Below are positions 7,011 through 15,422 of a DNA stretch of 45,672 nucleotides, piece by piece. A model generated the notes under the pieces. The model saw only the letters and a program-made list of their open reading frames with translations. It did no database searches and had not been told where the DNA came from. The translations under genes were made by a program, and so were the position numbers. Origin of the DNA: Limosilactobacillus gastricus DSM 16045 (GTDB taxonomy: Bacteria; Bacillota; Bacilli; Lactobacillales; Lactobacillaceae); contig NZ_AZFN01000018.1 in the NCBI RefSeq assembly GCF_001434365.1, forward strand, positions 1-45,672, given 5' to 3'. The stretch's first letter is position 1. The number at the start of each line of letters is the position of its first letter.

Positions 7011-8523
7011 GCAAGAATGCTTAACAGTTGCCCAAATAACTAAATATATTAAAACCAAATTTGATGTTGATCCTTATTTAAATCAAAAGGTTTTATTGGT
7101 CGGCCAATTAACCGATTTTCGTCAGCGATCGGGCCATCAATATTTTTCATTAAAAGATGATGACGATAAGATCACAAATCCGGCTAAAATACGAATTGTG
7201 ATGTTTAAGAGTGCTTTTCAAAAGGTAAAATTTCAGCCTGAAAATGGTATGAAAGTCGTGCTTCAAGGTTGGATTAGTGTCTATGAGCCGACGGGAAGCT
7301 ATCAGTTTTATGCTGAACAAATGGAAGTTGCAGGAGTGGGTTCCTTACAGATTGCTTTTGAACAAATGTATAAAAAGCTTAAAGCGGAAGGCCTATTTGA
7401 TCGGCCCCATCGTTTAATCCCGCCTTTTCCAAAGCAAATTGCGGTCGTTACCAGTCCCAATGGAGCGGTGATGCATGATATTATCACGACCATGCGGCGG
7501 AGAAATCGATTAGTTCAATTAATATTTTATCCCACGCGGGTGCAAGGCGAAACCGCGGCTAATGAGATTGCGACTCAAATTGAACACGTTAATCAAGACG
7601 GCGGTTATGATGCTTTAATCATTGCGCGTGGAGGTGGCTCTTTAGAGGATCTGTGGCCGTTTAATGAAGAAGTGGTTGGTCGATCGATTGCGGCTTCGAC
7701 AATTCCTGTGATTTCTTCGATTGGTCATGAAACAGATACAACAATTGCGGACTTAGCAGCAGACGTTCGCGCTGCGACCCCGACGGCCGCGGCTGAAATC
7801 GCCAGTGCATGGGAATTGTCAGATGTTGTGGCGACTGTTGACGAATTGCAAATTCAATTATATCGGCAAATGAAAAATCGGCTGCAAGATTTAAAACGGT
7901 ATGTAGCAAGTTTAGTCGATAATTCAATCCTGCAAACGCCAGATCGTTTATTAGCTCGGTCAATGCAACAAGTTGACGAATTACTTCATCAGTTAACAAC
8001 AACTTTAAATAGTGAGCTGCAAGTGAAAGAACGCCAGTATCAACAAATGCGCGATCGGTTGATTAGTCAATCACCAACCAAAAAGTTGGCACGACAAAAT
8101 CTGTTACGAGTGCAAATCAGTCAACAATTAATACATGCATATCAATCGCAACTAAGCGCAAAACAAGCATTACTTACAAATACAAGCCAACAATTAAGGT
8201 TTGCTTATCAAGCTCAACTAAATCGTCAAAGACAATCTCTAAAGAATTTAAATCAACAAGTAACGACCATAAGCCGCCAGCTTATAAGTGAAGAGAATTA
8301 TCGCTTAAAAGGTTTAGAGCAAGTTACGGATGCTTTAATTGATCAACTTGATTCCTTGAGCCCGTTAAACCTATTAAAACGCGGCTATACATATGTTACT
8401 GATGAGCAACAAACCGTCATTACTGGGATGGATCAATTAGAACTTGGTCAAACTGTTGAACTCCATTTTGCAAATGGAAAGGCTCTAGCGGAAATTAAGA
8501 ATAAAGAAGATGAGGTTTTATAA
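7000..8523 (+). CDS. xseA: Exodeoxyribonuclease VII large subunit
   Basis: XseA joins several XseB subunits to degrade single-stranded DNA in repair. Visible parts: an OB-fold DNA-binding domain (residues about 5-110), the catalytic domain (about 130-270) with [27 protein letters not shown] and [27 protein letters not shown], a long coiled coil (about 275-450) and the C-terminal [10 protein letters not shown] block. At 507 residues it is about 50 longer than most homologues. The surplus sits in the coil, where a 22-residue unit (SQQL--AYQ-QL at 374 and 396) is repeated. It overlaps folD by 11 bp, and xseB starts right after its stop. Confidence 0.95.
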   Translation: MINEQECLTVAQITKYIKTKFDVDPYLNQKVLLVGQLTDFRQRSGHQYFSLKDDDDKITNPAKIRIVMFKSAFQKVKFQPENGMKVVLQGWISVYEPTGSYQFYAEQMEVAGVGSLQIAFEQMYKKLKAEGLFDRPHRLIPPFPKQIAVVTSPNGAVMHDIITTMRRRNRLVQLIFYPTRVQGETAANEIATQIEHVNQDGGYDALIIARGGGSLEDLWPFNEEVVGRSIAASTIPVISSIGHETDTTIADLAADVRAATPTAAAEIASAWELSDVVATVDELQIQLYRQMKNRLQDLKRYVASLVDNSILQTPDRLLARSMQQVDELLHQLTTTLNSELQVKERQYQQMRDRLISQSPTKKLARQNLLRVQISQQLIHAYQSQLSAKQALLTNTSQQLRFAYQAQLNRQRQSLKNLNQQVTTISRQLISEENYRLKGLEQVTDALIDQLDSLSPLNLLKRGYTYVTDEQQTVITGMDQLELGQTVELHFANGKALAEIKNKEDEVL

Positions 8524-8841
8524 ATGCCAGCGAAAAAGAAACAACCAACCTTCGAGGAGCAACTAGCTTCCTTACAAAATATTGTTAAAGACTTACAACA
8601 AGGTGAATTATCTCTAGATGAATCAATTAAGCAGTTTAGTGATGGAATGGAAATTGCTAAAAATTTAAAGCAACAATTAAATCAAGCCGAGGCAACCTTG
8701 GCTAAATTAGTTGATGAAAACGGCGAATTACAACCAGCAGAAGATGCCGGTGATGATCTAAGTAATAATGGGGTGCAAAATCAAGGATATCAATCACAAT
8801 TTACTAGTAAAGATCAGGAAACAGATGATAATCCTTTCTAG
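8524..8841 (+). CDS. xseB: Exodeoxyribonuclease VII small subunit
   Basis: This 105-residue protein has the XseB helical hairpin (FEEQLASLQNIVKDLQQGELSLDE then DGMEIAKNLKQQLNQAEATLAKL, residues about 9-65), which wraps on the XseA coil. A polar tail of about 35 residues, rich in Asp, Asn and Gln, follows and is longer than in typical 75-80-residue XseB. ATG 8524 directly follows the xseA stop. The ispA SD begins inside its stop codon, so the three genes are tightly coupled. Confidence 0.93.
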   Translation: MPAKKKQPTFEEQLASLQNIVKDLQQGELSLDESIKQFSDGMEIAKNLKQQLNQAEATLAKLVDENGELQPAEDAGDDLSNNGVQNQGYQSQFTSKDQETDDNPF

Positions 8842-8850
8842 GTGGTAAAG

Positions 8851-9720
8851 ATGCAAACATTATCAGAATTACAAGCGCGGGTTAATCAGTACTTATTGAC
8901 GAACTTGGCGGATGATATTGATGAAGCCACTTTATCAGCGGCCATGAATTATTCCGTGGATGCTGGCGGGAAACGACTCCGACCGACCATGACGTTAATG
9001 GTAGCGCAGATTTTAGGCGTGGAACTGAATTCGGATGTCTTAAGAGCAGCTTGTGCCCTCGAATTACTGCATACATATTCATTAATTCATGATGATTTAC
9101 CAGCAATGGATAATGATGATTTAAGACGTGGTAAGCCTACGAGTCACAAGCAATTTGGTGAGGCGATCGCAATTCTAGCCGGTGATGGTCTTTTAACCTT
9201 GGCATTTCAATGGTTAACGGATAATCAATTATCATCCAATGTTAAAGCGCGCTTAACTTTAGAATTATCAAAAGCCGCAGGCCCTGCTGGCATGGTGGTG
9301 GGACAAGTTCGCGATATTTTAGCTACTGGTGAAACTTTATCAATTGAGCAACTACAAAAGCTTCATGCCCAAAAAACTGGGGCTCTTCTGGAATACGCCA
9401 CCGTTGCTGGTGGTGTGATTGCTGAAGTTGATGATGAAGTAAGTGATGAGTTAGCAAATTTTGGGGCCTTGTACGGACTGGCTTTCCAGATTTATGATGA
9501 TATTTTAGATGTAACAGCTACGTCATCAGATTTAGGTAAAGCTACCCATAAAGATGCAGAGCGTGGCAAAAACTCCTATCCGGCTTTATTGGGTTTACCT
9601 GGCGCTGAAAAAAAGTTATCGCAGGTTTTAACAGCAGCAAAAGTCAGTCAAGAACGGTTAACTACTTTAACACAAGCTGATTTTACAGGGTTAGATGAAT
9701 TATTGGCTTATTATAATTGA
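8851..9720 (+). CDS. ispA: Polyprenyl diphosphate synthase (IspA, farnesyl/geranylgeranyl type)
   Basis: This 289-residue enzyme condenses isopentenyl diphosphate with allylic diphosphates, feeding undecaprenyl carrier lipid and quinone synthesis. The first Asp-rich motif is DDLPAMD (residues 81-87) and the second is DDILD (216-220). GGKRLRP and the KTG segment are also present. ATG 8851 is chosen because AGGTGG (8840-8845) is its SD; an in-frame GTG at 8842 lies inside that SD. Chain length is not certain from sequence; in lactobacilli this locus is usually farnesyl or geranylgeranyl. Confidence 0.93.
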   Translation: MQTLSELQARVNQYLLTNLADDIDEATLSAAMNYSVDAGGKRLRPTMTLMVAQILGVELNSDVLRAACALELLHTYSLIHDDLPAMDNDDLRRGKPTSHKQFGEAIAILAGDGLLTLAFQWLTDNQLSSNVKARLTLELSKAAGPAGMVVGQVRDILATGETLSIEQLQKLHAQKTGALLEYATVAGGVIAEVDDEVSDELANFGALYGLAFQIYDDILDVTATSSDLGKATHKDAERGKNSYPALLGLPGAEKKLSQVLTAAKVSQERLTTLTQADFTGLDELLAYYN

Positions 9721-9731
9721 AAGGAAAATGA

Positions 9732-10553
9732 ATGGGAAAAGAACGTGTCGATGTCTTATTAGTTCGCCAAGGCTTATTTGACTCACGAGAACAAGCTAAA
9801 CGAGCAGTAATGGCCGGTGAAGTCCTTGGAAAAAATAGTGAACGACTCGATAAACCAGGGCAAAAAATTGATGAAACTACTACCTTTCGATTAAAGGGGA
9901 AGAAGATGCCCTATGTTAGCCGAGGGGGCTTAAAATTGGCTAAAGCTTTACGAGTTTTTGAGATTTCCGTTAAAGATAAGATTGTGCTCGATATTGGATC
10001 ATCCACTGGTGGCTTCACTGATGTGATGCTCCAAAATGGGGCTAAATTGAGTTATGCCTTAGATGTTGGGACGAATCAATTAGTTTGGCAATTACGGGAA
10101 GACCCGCGGGTTGTGGTGATGGAACAAACTAATTTCCGCTATAGCAAGTTAGAAGATTTTACGGCTGGACAACCAGAATTCAGTTCCATTGATGTCTCCT
10201 TCATTTCGCTTCAATTAATTTTTCCACCACTGGCCGAGATTTTACCGGTAGGCGGGCAAGTGGTAGCCTTAATTAAGCCTCAATTTGAAGCTGGTAAAGA
10301 TAAAGTAGGGAAACATGGCATTGTGAAGGATCCCAAAGTTCACCGTCAAGTGATTAACCAAGTGATTGGATACGCTAAGGAAGCGCATTTTGATGTTTTA
10401 AATTTGGATTTTTCACCCATTAAAGGTGGACAAGGCAATATTGAATTCTTAGTTCATTTAAAACTAAGTGATCAGCCAGGAATTGTCAGTCAGGCAATTA
10501 ACATTGATCAAGTGCTAGCAAGAGCTAAACAAGAATTAAATACGCAAGAATAA
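9732..10553 (+). CDS. tlyA: TlyA-family rRNA 2'-O-methyltransferase (S4 + FtsJ-like domains)
   Basis: This 273-residue protein has an N-terminal S4 RNA-binding domain (ERVDVLLVRQGLFDSREQAKRAVMAGEV) and a Rossmann methyltransferase domain with SAM motif LDIGSSTGGFTD (around residue 85-100) and the later VALIKPQFEAG. In mycobacteria TlyA methylates 16S and 23S rRNA; the Firmicute YqxC group in this operon slot is less studied. ArgR begins 10 bp downstream, as in Bacillus. Confidence 0.9.
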   Translation: MGKERVDVLLVRQGLFDSREQAKRAVMAGEVLGKNSERLDKPGQKIDETTTFRLKGKKMPYVSRGGLKLAKALRVFEISVKDKIVLDIGSSTGGFTDVMLQNGAKLSYALDVGTNQLVWQLREDPRVVVMEQTNFRYSKLEDFTAGQPEFSSIDVSFISLQLIFPPLAEILPVGGQVVALIKPQFEAGKDKVGKHGIVKDPKVHRQVINQVIGYAKEAHFDVLNLDFSPIKGGQGNIEFLVHLKLSDQPGIVSQAINIDQVLARAKQELNTQE

Positions 10554-10563
10554 AGGTGAGTAG

Positions 10564-11034
10564 ATGAAAAAATCCGAACGCCAACAATATATTCAACAAT
10601 TTATTGAACAAACAGACATTGCGCGTCAAGAAGATTTAGTGCAATGCTTTTTAGATATGAATGTTGTAGTTACTCAGGCTACTATTTCTCGTGATATTAA
10701 AGAAATGAAACTAATTAAAGTGGTTGGTGAAAATGGGGTAGCCCATTATCAAATGCCAATCAATCGACTGAATAATCGACGAAATGAGGCTAGTAATGTA
10801 AGGGCACCTTCTGCCATGATTAATGGTGCCGATATTTTACAGGTTAATCAATTAAATAATTATGTCTCGATTTCGGTGGTTCCTGGTCACGGACCGATGG
10901 TTGCGATGGTAATTCGGCAGGGGGACTTTCCACACGTTTTTACTGCCATTGGTGATGATTCAACAGTCTTGGTTGTTTGTGACACGGAAAAAGGCGCCCG
11001 TGAATTGCAAACGTATATTGCTCAATTAGCATAG
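10564..11034 (+). CDS. argR: Arginine repressor ArgR/AhrC
   Basis: This 156-residue regulator has an N-terminal winged helix-turn-helix (residues about 1-70, with VTQATISRDIKEMKLIKV) and a C-terminal oligomerisation/arginine-binding domain (VPGHGPMVAMVIRQGDF, TAIGDDSTVLVVC). It represses arginine synthesis and controls catabolism as a hexamer when arginine binds. The slot between the TlyA gene and recN is conserved in Bacilli. Lactobacilli often carry two ArgR paralogues; only this one is in the window. Confidence 0.94.
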   Translation: MKKSERQQYIQQFIEQTDIARQEDLVQCFLDMNVVVTQATISRDIKEMKLIKVVGENGVAHYQMPINRLNNRRNEASNVRAPSAMINGADILQVNQLNNYVSISVVPGHGPMVAMVIRQGDFPHVFTAIGDDSTVLVVCDTEKGARELQTYIAQLA

Positions 11035-11049
11035 TTGGTAGGTGATAGT

Positions 11050-12738
11050 ATGATTCAAGAGTTAACGATTGACAATTTAGCCATCATTGATCATTTAACC
11101 CTTACTTTTGCTGATCATATGACGGTTTTATCAGGAGAAACCGGGGCTGGGAAATCAATTATTATTGATGCAGTCGGCCTGTTAGCTGGTGGAAGAGGAT
11201 CACAAGAGTTTATTCGACGTGGCGCTGAAAAGCTTAGTCTACAAGGTCAATTCACCTTACCAACCGACCAGCTTATGCTTGAACAACTTGATCAGCTAGG
11301 AATTCCTTATGATGAATCGGGCTTAATTATTAGTCGAGAAATCCATCGAAATGGTCGTAACACCATTCGAATAAATGGAACTTTAGTCAATACGACCATT
11401 TTAAAACAGGTTGGACGGGGGCTGGTTGATATTCAAGGGCAAAATGAACATCAACAGTTGATGCAACCGGAATCACATTTGGGAATGCTAGATCAATACG
11501 CCCAACAAGAAGTTGATGAAATTAAGCAAGATTATCATACTTTATATCAACAATATCGACATTTATCCGAACGGGTTAAAGCGAAAAAAGCGAACGAACA
11601 GCAGTGGGCGCAACGTTTAGATATGTTACGCTATCAGGTTAATGAAATTGAGGAAGCTAACCTATCACCTAATGAGGAAGAAGAATTAAGACAAGAGCGA
11701 GAACGTTTAAGTCATTTTCAGCAAATCAATGATGCCCTACTAACGGTTGTTGGCATGTTAAATGAGAATGAACCAGTGCCGGTTTTAGACCAGCTTGGTG
11801 CTTCGATGCAAGAGCTAGCGGCGATTGCCACTTATGATCAGGATTATCAAGACCTAAGCCAAACTTTTGATGAGGCTTATTACTCTCTGCAAGATGTGGC
11901 TGATCAAGCTAGTCGCCAATTAGATAACTTAGAATACGAGCCAAGCCGACTCAGCGAAATTGACGAGCGACTCACTCAAATTGGAAATTTAGAACATAAG
12001 TATGGAAGCACAATCAATGATATCCTGACTTATTATGATCAAATTAGCCAAGAATTATCAACAATGGAAGAAGCAGCCCATTCTGATGAAGATTTAGACG
12101 ATCAGATTGCGCAATTGGCTACGCAATTAACCAAGTTAGGGCAAAAGCTCAGTCAAGTTCGTCAGCAGGCTGCGGAGCGGTTAGCCCAATTAGTTGATCA
12201 ACAACTACATGATCTATACATGGAAAAAGCCATTTTTAAGGTGCATTTTGAACAGGTTCCTGCAGGTCAATTTTTAGCAACCGGAATTGATGATGTCGAA
12301 TTTTATATTCAAACTAACCAGGGAGAATCGATGGGACCCTTAGCTAGAATTGCTTCGGGTGGCGAATTGTCTCGGGTGATGTTAGCCTTAAAAACAGTGT
12401 TTGCTTCTGCAGAAGGGGTAACTAGTATCGTCTTTGATGAAGTTGATACAGGGGTCAGTGGCCGAGTGGCTCAAGCAATTGCTGATAAAATTCGCTTAAT
12501 TGCTCAACATTCGCAAGTCTTATGTATTACTCATTTACCGCAAGTTGCGGCCGTGGCACAACACCATTTCTTGATTCGAAAAGCAGTTCATGATCAGCGG
12601 ACGATTACAACTGTTAGCACTTTAAACGAACAACAACGGGTTGAAGAATTGGCGCGGATATTAGCTGGGGAAACGGTGACTGAATTAGCTTTAGAGCATG
12701 CCCAAGAGTTATTAGAAATGGCGAAAGAGAAAAAATAG
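11050..12738 (+). CDS. recN: DNA repair protein RecN
   Basis: This 562-residue SMC-like ATPase acts early at DNA double-strand breaks. The P-loop GETGAGKS is at residues 29-36. A long coiled coil fills the middle (about 150-370), and the C-terminal head holds the signature IASGGELSRVMLALK and Walker B IVFDEVDTGVSG. ATG 11050 is preferred, with SD AGGTGA at 11040-11045; an upstream in-frame TTG at 11035 gives a longer but unsupported start. The terminator hairpin overlaps the stop codon. Confidence 0.95.
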   Translation: MIQELTIDNLAIIDHLTLTFADHMTVLSGETGAGKSIIIDAVGLLAGGRGSQEFIRRGAEKLSLQGQFTLPTDQLMLEQLDQLGIPYDESGLIISREIHRNGRNTIRINGTLVNTTILKQVGRGLVDIQGQNEHQQLMQPESHLGMLDQYAQQEVDEIKQDYHTLYQQYRHLSERVKAKKANEQQWAQRLDMLRYQVNEIEEANLSPNEEEELRQERERLSHFQQINDALLTVVGMLNENEPVPVLDQLGASMQELAAIATYDQDYQDLSQTFDEAYYSLQDVADQASRQLDNLEYEPSRLSEIDERLTQIGNLEHKYGSTINDILTYYDQISQELSTMEEAAHSDEDLDDQIAQLATQLTKLGQKLSQVRQQAAERLAQLVDQQLHDLYMEKAIFKVHFEQVPAGQFLATGIDDVEFYIQTNQGESMGPLARIASGGELSRVMLALKTVFASAEGVTSIVFDEVDTGVSGRVAQAIADKIRLIAQHSQVLCITHLPQVAAVAQHHFLIRKAVHDQRTITTVSTLNEQQRVEELARILAGETVTELALEHAQELLEMAKEKK

Positions 12739-12763
12739 AAGCTCGTAATGAGCTTCTATTTTT
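12734..12763. terminator. Bidirectional terminator between recN and the LexA-box gene
   Basis: A perfect 11-bp stem AATAGAAGCTC (12734-12744) and GAGCTTCTATT (12750-12760), with a five-base loop. T runs lie on both strands, so it can end recN on the plus strand and the convergent small gene on the minus strand. It overlaps the recN stop and nearly the minus gene's stop. Confidence 0.9.
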
Positions 12764-13100
12764 GGCTAAAATTAATATAAGAAATTTGTTTAGAACTGAA
12801 AAGATAGGTTAATTCATGATCTTTTAGCTGATAAAAATTATGATGGAGAGGTTTTATAATTCCACTAATGGTTATTAAACCTCCAGCTGCTGAGAGTGGT
12901 TTGATTTGCAAAGTTACCGGACTAGCGGTGTTGACAGCAATACTGAAACGTTGGGAAATAATTGCTTTGGTTAATTTGGGTAGCGGTTTACTTTGTTGGA
13001 GACGTACTGGATCTTCATCGGACGATGAGAAAAAATTGTTAAAACGATTGACTAAATAATTTGCACTACGATCCAAAAGTGATGTTTTAAGTTGTCGCAT
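12756..13100 (-). CDS. Small LexA-box-controlled protein, possibly YolD-like
   Basis: This 114-residue soluble protein begins MRQLKTSLLDRSANYLV. ATG 13100 is chosen because GGAGG lies seven bases upstream. No signal peptide or membrane helix is seen. The C-terminal half (GGLITISGIIKPL...FYQLKDHELTYL...ISYI) resembles the small beta domain of YolD-like proteins, which in other Firmicutes accompany SOS Y-family polymerases, but this is a weak, by-eye resemblance. Two LexA boxes flank the promoter core, so SOS induction is strongly suggested. It is inserted between recN and gmk. It could instead be an unrelated damage-inducible protein such as a division inhibitor. Confidence 0.8.
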   Translation of the reverse strand: MRQLKTSLLDRSANYLVNRFNNFFSSSDEDPVRLQQSKPLPKLTKAIISQRFSIAVNTASPVTLQIKPLSAAGGLITISGIIKPLHHNFYQLKDHELTYLFSSKQISYINFSQK

Positions 13101-13111
13101 ATTTTTTCCTC

Positions 13112-13125
13112 CGAACATTCGTTTG
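13112..13125. promoter_or_regulatory. LexA (DinR) box, proximal
   Basis: CGAACATTCGTTTG matches the Gram-positive LexA consensus CGAAC-N4-GTTCG with one mismatch. It lies just before the SD of the minus-strand gene, downstream of its transcription start. Confidence 0.7.
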
Positions 13126-13134
13126 TATAAAATT

Positions 13135-13163
13135 ATTATACGAACAAATGTTCAAAAAGGCAA
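13135..13163 (-). promoter_or_regulatory. SOS-type promoter of the small minus-strand gene
   Basis: On the minus strand: -35 TTGCCT (13158-13163), a 17-bp spacer and a perfect -10 TATAAT (13135-13140). The distal LexA box fills most of the spacer. Confidence 0.75.
13141..13154. promoter_or_regulatory. LexA (DinR) box, distal
   Basis: CGAACAAATGTTCA matches CGAAC-N4-GTTCG except for the last base. It sits between the -35 and -10 boxes of the minus-strand promoter, an ideal place for repression. Confidence 0.8.
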
Positions 13164-13225
13164 GAAAGAAAAATTTTTAAGCTAGTAACTAGTTTGGAAA
13201 TCCAGTACCAAGACGGTCTAATTCG

Positions 13226-13234
13226 TGTTATAGT
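13226..13234 (+). promoter_or_regulatory. Extended -10 promoter of gmk
   Basis: TGTTATAGT is an extended -10 (TG, one base, TATAGT at 13229-13234). No good -35 is seen at the expected spacing. It lies 38 bp before the gmk start and is divergent from the SOS promoter. Confidence 0.5.
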
Positions 13235-13272
13235 AATTACATTAATTCAAATTTATAAGAGGTGTTAGCGGC

Positions 13273-13893
13273 ATGGCTAAACGTGGAGTATTAATTGTCC
13301 TTTCGGGCCCATCCGGAGTTGGGAAAGGAACGGTCAGAAAAGCGCTATTCGATCAACCAGGTAATGATTTTCAGTATTCGATCTCAATGACGACACGACA
13401 ACCACGTGAAGGCGAAGTTAACGGTAAGGATTACTTTTTTGTTACTAAAGAAGAGTTTGAACATGAAATTCAGACCGGCGGAATGCTTGAGTATGCTAAG
13501 TATGTTGACAATTATTACGGAACGCCCTTAAAATATGTTAATGAAACTTTAGAGTCCGGCAAAGACGTTTTCTTAGAAATTGAAGTTAATGGGGCAATGC
13601 AGGTTCGTTCACGGACGTCAGATGGCGTATTTATTTTCTTGACCCCGCCTGACATCATGGAACTGAAGCATCGTTTAATTGGTCGTGGGACTGAATCAAT
13701 GGATGTCATTGATGAACGGATTAAAACGGCTTTTGATGAAATCCGGATGATGCAAAATTATGATTATGCTGTTGTGAACGATGAAGTAAGCAATGCCGTT
13801 GAACGAATTAAAGAAATTATTCGGACTGAGCATTTACGGGTTAATCGAGTCATGCCCGACTATTTAGAAATGTTAGGAGAAGCTAACCAATGA
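13273..13893 (+). CDS. gmk: Guanylate kinase
   Basis: This 206-residue enzyme phosphorylates GMP and dGMP with ATP. The P-loop [10 protein letters not shown] is near residues 11-20, the GMP-binding segment is [19 protein letters not shown], and the lid/core segments YYGTPLKYV and EVNGAMQVR are intact. SD AAGAGGTG lies upstream of ATG 13273. The stop overlaps the rpoZ start by four bases (ATGA), so the two are translationally coupled, a standard gmk-rpoZ pairing. Confidence 0.96.
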   Translation: MAKRGVLIVLSGPSGVGKGTVRKALFDQPGNDFQYSISMTTRQPREGEVNGKDYFFVTKEEFEHEIQTGGMLEYAKYVDNYYGTPLKYVNETLESGKDVFLEIEVNGAMQVRSRTSDGVFIFLTPPDIMELKHRLIGRGTESMDVIDERIKTAFDEIRMMQNYDYAVVNDEVSNAVERIKEIIRTEHLRVNRVMPDYLEMLGEANQ

Positions 13894-14153
13894 TTTTATT
13901 TCCATCAGTTGACAAATTATTAGAACGAGTTGATTCACGTTATTCCTTAATTATGCTTGCTAGTAAGCGGGCCCATGAGATCGATAAGTATCGTGAAGAT
14001 AAATTTCGGGCCGATCATTCGGATAAACCAGTTGATATGAGTGAAGACAAACCATTATTGCTTGATCATTATGAATCAAACAAGTCTGTTGGGATGGCTT
14101 TAGAAGAAATTGAGGCTGGCTTAGTAACGATCGATACTGAAACGAAAGATTAA
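13890..14153 (+). CDS. rpoZ: RNA polymerase omega subunit
   Basis: This 87-residue protein shows the omega pattern: [28 protein letters not shown] for the MotA/conserved helices, and a closing [13 protein letters not shown]. Omega assists folding and assembly of beta-prime. It overlaps gmk by four bases. A strong intrinsic terminator follows 16 bp after the stop. Confidence 0.95.
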   Translation: MILFPSVDKLLERVDSRYSLIMLASKRAHEIDKYREDKFRADHSDKPVDMSEDKPLLLDHYESNKSVGMALEEIEAGLVTIDTETKD

Positions 14154-14169
14154 GCAAATACTATTTGAC

Positions 14170-14205
14170 GGGTGGATCAAGATTAAACTTGGCTACCCTT
14201 TTTTT
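14170..14205 (+). terminator. Intrinsic terminator between rpoZ and coaBC
   Basis: GGGTGGATCAAG (14170-14181) pairs with CTTGGCTACCC (14188-14198) with one bulged A and a six-base loop, then seven T residues. Only 14 bases separate the T tract from the coaBC ATG. Confidence 0.85.
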
Positions 14206-14219
14206 ATGAGGACGACAAA

Positions 14220-15410
14220 ATGGCAAAAATTGTGGTATACGTAAGCGGAAGCGTGGCGGCCTATAAATCGTTCAGCCTTGTCCGCTCTTTGCAAAAGCAA
14301 GGACACGAGTTGCGGGTGGTAATGACAAAGTCAGCGCAAGAATTTGTTGGCCAAGCCACTTTCGCATCGTTATTACACCAACCAGTCTTGACGGATATGT
14401 GGGCACAAACTAAACAGGGGCATGTTCCCCATATTGAATTAGCTGATTGGACGGAGCTAGCAGTGGTGGTTCCTGCCACTGCAAATATTATTGCTAAGTT
14501 GGCGAATGGTATTGCTGATGATACCGCAACTAGCACGTTGCTAGCGACAAAAGCTCCCAAATTAATTGTTCCGGCGATGAACAATCACATGTGGGATAAT
14601 CCAGCTACCCAGCGGAACCTAAAGTTATTGCAAGTAGATGGGATTACGATTTTGGATCCCGACGAAGGACTATTGGCCGAAGGGTATGCTGGGAAAGGAC
14701 GAATGCCAGCGGTTGAGCGCATTGTCAGCGCTATTCAAGAGTTACTTTCTGCTCCCTTAAATGGTCAACGCTTAGTGGTCACAGCTGGTGGAACCCGTGA
14801 ACCGATTGATCCGGTTCGATTTATTGGGAATCGGTCATCTGGTAAAATGGGAATTGAAATTGCCCGTGCGGCGGCTCAAAGTGGATACCAAGTTGATTTG
14901 ATTGTCGGTCAGATTGAAGTGAACCTACCAAAGAGTGAGCGAATTCATATTACGAAAGTAGAAACAACCGAAGAAATGTTTCGGGTAGTCGATCAAGCCT
15001 TTGTTGGAGCAGATGGATTAATAATGGCAGCCGCCGTGGCTGATTATAAGGTTGATCATCCAGCGGACCAAAAAATTAAGAAAACAAGCGCAACATCGAC
15101 TTTGAGTGTAGATTTAACCCAAGGGCCAGATATTTTAGCAACGATGGGGGCGAAAAAACAAGCTAGCCAATTCGTTGTGGGTTTTGCGGCCGAAACTGAT
15201 CATTTGGATGATCATGCGCAAGCAAAATTATCCCGTAAACATGCGGATATGATTGTCGGTAATAATGTCACCCAGGTAGGTAGTGGCTTTGGAACTGATA
15301 CTAACCAGGTGACGATTTATCAACCTAACCAAGCACCGCAACAGTGGAAACAAATGTCAAAAACGGCGGTGGCAAAGAATTTAATTCAATTCATTCAGGA
15401 ATTACGATAG
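14220..15410 (+). CDS. coaBC: Bifunctional phosphopantothenoylcysteine decarboxylase/phosphopantothenate-cysteine ligase
   Basis: This 396-residue protein makes 4'-phosphopantetheine for coenzyme A. The N-terminal flavoprotein CoaC domain (residues 1-175) has GSVAAYK, active-site H71 in HIELADW, ATANIIAKLANGIADD and the PAMNNHMW signature. The C-terminal CoaB domain has TAGGTREPIDPVRFIGNRSSGKMG and AAAVADYK. In the flexible loop where E. coli Dfp has catalytic Cys158, this protein reads LLAEGYAGKGRMP, with Glu at residue 154. The SD (GAGGA) lies just after a strong terminator. Confidence 0.94.
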   Translation: MAKIVVYVSGSVAAYKSFSLVRSLQKQGHELRVVMTKSAQEFVGQATFASLLHQPVLTDMWAQTKQGHVPHIELADWTELAVVVPATANIIAKLANGIADDTATSTLLATKAPKLIVPAMNNHMWDNPATQRNLKLLQVDGITILDPDEGLLAEGYAGKGRMPAVERIVSAIQELLSAPLNGQRLVVTAGGTREPIDPVRFIGNRSSGKMGIEIARAAAQSGYQVDLIVGQIEVNLPKSERIHITKVETTEEMFRVVDQAFVGADGLIMAAAVADYKVDHPADQKIKKTSATSTLSVDLTQGPDILATMGAKKQASQFVVGFAAETDHLDDHAQAKLSRKHADMIVGNNVTQVGSGFGTDTNQVTIYQPNQAPQQWKQMSKTAVAKNLIQFIQELR

Positions 15411-15422
15411 ATAAAGGAGATT

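Noticed and set aside
12868-13059. Plus-strand open frame opposite the LexA-box gene
   Set aside because: It has no SD or promoter; the minus-strand frame has both plus two LexA boxes.
13181-13191. CTAGT-A-ACTAG repeat near the gmk promoter as an operator
   Set aside because: Too short and centred on one base; expected by chance in A/T-rich DNA.
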